Positions 59,652 through 64,000 of a DNA stretch of 64,000 nucleotides are shown here, in pieces (within the stretch, counting starts at the first letter, position 1; every line of letters starts with the position of its first letter). The position numbers and the translations under genes are program-made. This DNA comes from Gonatopus flavifemur (lineage: Eukaryota > Arthropoda > Insecta > Hymenoptera > Dryinidae): positions 62,001 through 126,000 of the forward strand of contig JAFFJZ010000052.1 of the NCBI GenBank assembly GCA_018340375.1. The letters are read 5' to 3'. The notes beneath the pieces are model-generated. The model had not been told where the DNA came from, did not search any database, and was given only the letters and a program-made list of their open reading frames with translations.

Positions 59652-60932
59652 GGTGTACAAATAAGTTTCCGCGGTTTTTTATAAAAAATTAGGAATTCAT
59701 TGTAAAGGAAAAGTACATTACGTTTTATTCAAAGTATTTTCCATCATTTGCCACTACTCTTCCCCATCTTTTGTGGCAACATTCGGATACCCCGTCGAAA
59801 GAACTCTTCATCTTTTGACGCTATCCACAAATCTACCCAATTTTTGGTGTCTTCATATGATGTGAAGCGCTGCTCAGACACACCATGTGCCATCGACCGG
59901 AACAGGTGATAATTAGAAGGGGCTAAGTCTGGTGAATACGGCGGGTGGGGTAGAACTTCCCAGTTGAGTGTTTCCAAGTATGTTTTTACCGGCGCCGCAA
60001 CATGTGGACGAGCATTATCGTGTAAAAGAATAATTTTGTCGTGTCTGGAGTAGTAATGGGCGCGTTTTTCCTTAAGTGCCCGACTCAATCTCATCAATTG
60101 TGTTCGGTAGAGAGCTCCAGTAATGGTTTCGCTTGGTTTCAGCAATTCATAACACACGACACCAAGCTGATCCCACCAAATACACAGCATGAGTTTTTTC
60201 CCATGAATATTCGGCTTAGCTGTCGATGTTGATGGTTCGCCGGGCTTAACCCATGACTTTCTCTTCTTTGGATTATCGTAGTGAATCCATTTTTCGTCAC
60301 CAGTGACTATACGATGCAAAAAACTCTTTTTTTTATTCCTGGCAAGCAGCATTTCACTCATGCATAATCGGCGTTCAACGTCTCTCGGCTTTAGTTCATA
60401 TGGAACCCAATTTCCTTGTTTTTGAATCATTCCTAACGATTTTAAACGATGTGAAATTGCTTGTTGAGTCACTTTTAGAGTAAGTGCAAGTTCTTTTTGC
60501 GTTTGGGACGAATCTTCCTCCAATAGTACTTCTAATTCCATGTCTTCGTACACTTTCGGCCTTCCACTGCGTTCTTTGTCTTTAACGTCAAACTCACCGT
60601 TCTTAAACTTTTGAAACCATTTCTGACAACTTTTCTCACTTAAAGCAGCTTCACCATATGCTTCTAGAAGCAATCGATGCGCCTCAGCTGCAGATTTTTT
60701 CACATTAAAGAAGTAAATCAAAAGTTCCCGCAAATGATGCTTATTCGGAATAAAACTTGACATTTTTGCACGAAAAAAATTACGTGATGCTGATACGGAA
60801 TCACTAGTACTTTAAGGTTATGGTGTTGCCAGATGACTAAACTTGGAATATTACGTTTTACATCTGACAATTTCTCCATAATCTTCTGGTGGGGCCATCT
60901 TTTGACAAACCGCGGAAACTTATTTGTACACC
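59652..60932 (-). mobile_element. Mariner element, complete, 1.28 kb
   Basis: TA at 59650-59651 and 60933-60934. The ends GGTGTACAAATAAGTTTCC and complement pair over about 30 bases. It has an unbroken 339-codon transposase frame. It is inserted near the 3' end of the Tnp2-like gene, in the same orientation. Confidence 0.95.
59744..60763 (-). CDS. Mariner transposase with DDN triad
   Basis: 339 residues from ATG 60763. The N-terminal DNA-binding half has helix-turn-helix segments (KSAAEAHRLLLEAYGEAALSEKSCQKWFQKFKNG) and the WVPYEL linker motif. The catalytic half has VTGDEKWIHY, LLHDNARPH, and YSPDLAPSNYHLF, where the usual third Asp, 34 residues after the second, is Asn (AAT codon, 59912-59914). 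In mariners Asp-to-Asn there abolishes normal cleavage; human SETMAR carries the same change. The rest is full length and open. It resembles the cecropia/mauritiana side of mariner more than the irritans-like copy at 19082. The remnant at 48850-50060 is a relative. Confidence 0.93.
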   Translation of the reverse strand: MSSFIPNKHHLRELLIYFFNVKKSAAEAHRLLLEAYGEAALSEKSCQKWFQKFKNGEFDVKDKERSGRPKVYEDMELEVLLEEDSSQTQKELALTLKVTQQAISHRLKSLGMIQKQGNWVPYELKPRDVERRLCMSEMLLARNKKKSFLHRIVTGDEKWIHYDNPKKRKSWVKPGEPSTSTAKPNIHGKKLMLCIWWDQLGVVCYELLKPSETITGALYRTQLMRLSRALKEKRAHYYSRHDKIILLHDNARPHVAAPVKTYLETLNWEVLPHPPYSPDLAPSNYHLFRSMAHGVSEQRFTSYEDTKNWVDLWIASKDEEFFRRGIRMLPQKMGKSSGK

Positions 60933-63908
60933 TAATAATACATTGGTCTTTTGAATCCGTATAATCACACCAATTCAATTCATTCTCATCACTTATGAAA
61001 CATTTCTGAATATGTCTAATGGCAACGTTGGAATTATGAATCAAATAATTGTAAGTCAATATTTTTCGATAAAAGATAATGACTCTTTTTTCCCCATGGC
61101 TGTCTTCAAAATTGCACATATTTTTAATCACTCCTAATGTATCATTCTTTGTAATGATTATCGAATCATTCATTTTTGTGAAGGTGTTGCACATATCTGT
61201 GGTATAGCGGATCCCATTATAAATAATTTTTTTGAACCTTTTACATCTCAAAGGACGTTCGAAACATATTCTTTCTTCTGCATTGAGTGTATAAGGTTTT
61301 CCGTTTCCTATTAATGTGCAATCCCTTACTTTTACAAAATACTTCACTCTGTTTTCTAACACTTCCTGTTGAAATTGTTCAACCATTTCATTGCGACGAA
61401 CTTTTGCAGGAAATGATTGAATAATGTGATCACGTAAATAACGTTTAGCTATTTCTATCGGCAAGCAAACAGGACTTTTTTTCATGTTCAACAATATTCT
61501 GTTTTGATTTTCAAATGTAAATGCGTTGTGTGTCCATAACGGTCCCCAGTTTCTAACTCCTGCACATAGATGAAGCAGTAAATGGACATTGAATGTCATT
61601 GAACCTTTGCCAAAATATTCTTGAAAATATACCACGAATTTGATGAGTAATTGTTCAGCACGGTAAATCATCTCTCTTGTGATTCTTTTTTCTAATAAAA
61701 TGGCGATTGCAGCAGTTAATAAGGATAGATGTTCCCAATATTTGTGAGGAAGTATTCCTTTAAGACACGGCAAAGCATAAAAAATAAGCCAAGATCTCCA
61801 TTCCGAAGCCTTCCAATTTTTTCTCTCGTGTAATCCTCTTGGTGATCGACTAATAATTCTTGAATGTTGAGAATTTGTTAACCGAGCATTTATCACGCCA
61901 ATTCGATTTGGAGTTCCGACGTAGTAATCTTTTCCAGGTGACGACAAAATTATTTCGGTGTATTGTCTTACAACCCCTAAATATACCGCATGCATGGAAT
62001 CTGGTACCATCCCAGTAGCCAAATTGAAATATTTTAAGTTCATAAGAACTGATGGACCTTTGACACCTCGTAAAGATTCTACACCAGTTTCATGTGCAAT
62101 CATCATATCTCTTTCAATTGACTGATCCGTTCGAATAGGATGAACTGTACAAGACACTGGATATTTTTTTTGTCCATCAATAGTGACTGTTGGGTGCTCA
62201 CAAAAGGAGCATCCGAAATGACCATTAAATCTTTTCATATTTAACAACGCTGGCTTTGCGACAGAATCTACGCAACAAACCGTTGGATATATTTTACTGA
62301 TGATTATTTCATTATCCAGTTTCCATTTGATACCAATCGTTGACAATTTATTTGCCTCATCTACAAATGGTTTTAAAAACATGTTCATATTAGGTTCATG
62401 TTTGTGAACCCACAGGCCTGCTAAAAACGCACGCTTGAATCGTTATGTAGGTGGTAATTCGTTCAACATTATATATATTGGCCAGGTAGTTATATTACTA
62501 GACTTGACTGTTTGACAACCGTCTGTGTTGAATATATAGGTGAAGTTCCACTTGGAACGTAATTTACACGAAGCTAGTTTTTTGTACATTCTTCCATCAT
62601 ATATGTCTTGTACACATGCATCATCAATATTACCACGATTAAATCGATATTGAATCAGTTTTTGCATTTCTGGATCCTGCAGGAAATTTCGCAGTTGTGA
62701 CCTTAAATCGAAGCTCAAAAAAAATGAGGCTTTATCAACACGGAAAGAACGATTGCAACTGTTGCATTGTAATATATCATCGCAATTCAAGTTCGAACGT
62801 TTTACTACGTATCGTTGACAGTTGGAACAGAATATATGATAATTTATTTTATCATCCACTGCGAGGTATTTGTATAATCGGTATTTTGTGGTGGGGAGTT
62901 TATTATCGTGGACTATCCTGTTTATTAGTTTCATCAGATCTAGAATAACCGTCCAATTCAATCCATGTTTATTCGCTAACAATAGCGTCATTATAAAAGT
63001 ATCCATAACTGTCACAGGAGTGCCCTCACATACTTCCTTGCTGAAATCTTCATTTTGGAGAATCTGTAACAAGTTGAAAGTGATATGATTATGATTCACA
63101 GTTACAGTTCATCATCTCACTTTTAAGAATTCATAATAATTTTCTAACATAATATGGATAACTGATCCAGATAGCACTTCATGCACGCAAACTTCAATTT
63201 GTGTTCCTCAAACCCGTCCAAGTAACACATACTCTTCTCAAATATGCTATGTTTATTCTGTGAATGTGAAGGGAAGGTACAAATGAAACTAATGAAAAAA
63301 GTGTATAGCACATAATTATTGAAAACAGTTTCATTCAGAGATTCTAAGCATGTTCGTAAGATTCTAAATATGTTCCAAGTACGTTCATAGCATTTTTCAC
63401 CTCTTTTCACCTCTTTTTTTTCTTGTGTTGCTTAGGTGTCGTTTGTTGCATCTCAACTAACATCCAAATATTCTCAAAAATATCGAAAATATCTCATAGA
63501 ATTTCAACACATGCCTCCCGCAACACGATAAGAATAATAATATACAATTCAAAAACAATTTGTTCCTGAAGAACGAACTGTTGAATAATGATTCAACAGA
63601 CTGATGAACTAACATAGACAGACTAATGATTTGACTGTTGATTCGATGGTCAATGATGAATAAAATGTTATCTGAGAAGTAGATGAAGACGATATGTGAT
63701 AATTTTTAAAACATCATGCCATAAAGAATCAAATTCCGCCACTTTTGATAAGTTTTTGTCCAACTGATAGTCTTGTAGCATAACATTTCGATCCACTTAT
63801 CCTTTGAAATATCAAGTACTTATGTATTAACAAGATTCTTACATTATTGTAAATCCCTTCTTCATCACATGATTCAGTGTCGTCATCAGCGTCATCATCT
63901 AATGGATC

Positions 63909-64000
63909 CTGTTGAATATTGATTTATTTTATTTTTGCCATAATTGTGACATCAAAATTTCAAATTCAACGAGTCAGCATAAAAATACAATTCGCCATAC
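63909..64000 (-). other. Intron upstream of the acidic exon
   Basis: Minus-strand sequence ending in 'aatattcaacag', the acceptor for the 63843-63908 exon. Nothing else seen before the window ends. Confidence 0.5.

Larger units (their letters stand above)
59492..63908 (-). pseudogene. Tnp2-like (EnSpm/CACTA-type) transposase gene, spliced, interrupted
   Basis: Read on the minus strand. A 66-base acidic exon (63908-63843, DPLDDDADDDTESC) has an AG acceptor and a GTAAG donor. A 779-base intron (63842-63064) follows, then a long exon from 63063. It carries a zinc-binding segment (CSNCQRYV ... CNSCNRSF), FGCSFCEHP, MVPDSMHAVYLGVVRQYTEIIL, and the NVHLLLHLCAGVRNWGPLWTHNAFTFENQN block that marks Tnp2/DUF4218-type proteins. 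A single TAA at 62443-62445 breaks the frame, which continues unchanged downstream. The mariner at 59652-60932 is inserted at a TA. Past it the same frame resumes for about 50 basic residues to a TAA at 59492-59494. Earlier exons lie beyond the window. It may be a transposon gene or a host-domesticated one. Confidence 0.75.

Noticed and set aside
62697..63088. Plus-strand frames opposite the Tnp2-like gene
   Set aside because: Shadows of the minus-strand coding exon.

Overview
The window looks like nuclear DNA of an insect. It is AT-rich, has short spliceosomal introns (GTAAGT donors, pyrimidine-rich acceptors ending in CAG), and carries element families typical of insect genomes: mariner and DD41D Tc1/mariner relatives, an RTE-type LINE, a Gypsy-type LTR element with a tRNA-Ser primer site, and Tnp2 (EnSpm/CACTA-like) transposase genes. 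I cannot fix the order or species. No ordinary host gene was recognised; almost everything that can be explained is mobile or repetitive, much of it nested.

Layout, 0-13 kb: a copy (A) of a dispersed repeat family; an antisense RTE remnant with a scrambled 3' end (2.8-4.6 kb); an orphan terminal repeat (5.4 kb); a GC-rich block leading to the 5' end of an LTR element with a tRNA-Lys-type primer site (5.7-7.9 kb); a 2.03-kb DD41D element with one stop in its transposase (7968-9999); and a 1.87-kb non-coding foldback element (10159-12032). 13-24.6 kb: a broken USP-like protease region; a LINE on the minus strand (about 14.4-19.0 kb); then repeat copy B, which carries an intact mariner (19016-20305), a small palindromic element and an intact DD41D element (20830-22863), and lies head to head with copy C.

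24.6-33 kb: a poorly explained stretch, a decayed Tnp2-like gene (26.8-29.0 kb), two related copies of an unknown spliced acidic gene (29.2 and 32.2-32.8 kb), and several palindromic elements. 32958-44253: one Gypsy-type retrotransposon (LTRs about 248 bp, gag-pol) broken by three later insertions with clear target duplications: an RTE LINE in the 5' LTR, a 2.27-kb non-coding TA element at the end of gag, and a 0.92-kb foldback element between RNase H and integrase.

44-64 kb: small palindromes, a gutted mariner bracketed by inverted copies of another repeat, repeat copy D, a 2.67-kb foldback element (52616-55286) whose arms each carry the same 158-codon gene, a 204-bp satellite array (about 56.3-58.55 kb), and a spliced Tnp2-like gene (59.5-63.9 kb) interrupted near its 3' end by a mariner whose third catalytic residue is Asn.

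The genes do not form a pathway. The window is best read as layers of insertions. The strongest candidates for something undescribed are the gene-carrying foldback at 52.6-55.3 kb, the non-coding TA element in gag with its subterminal motif, and the AGGTCA half-sites shared by three related terminal repeats.
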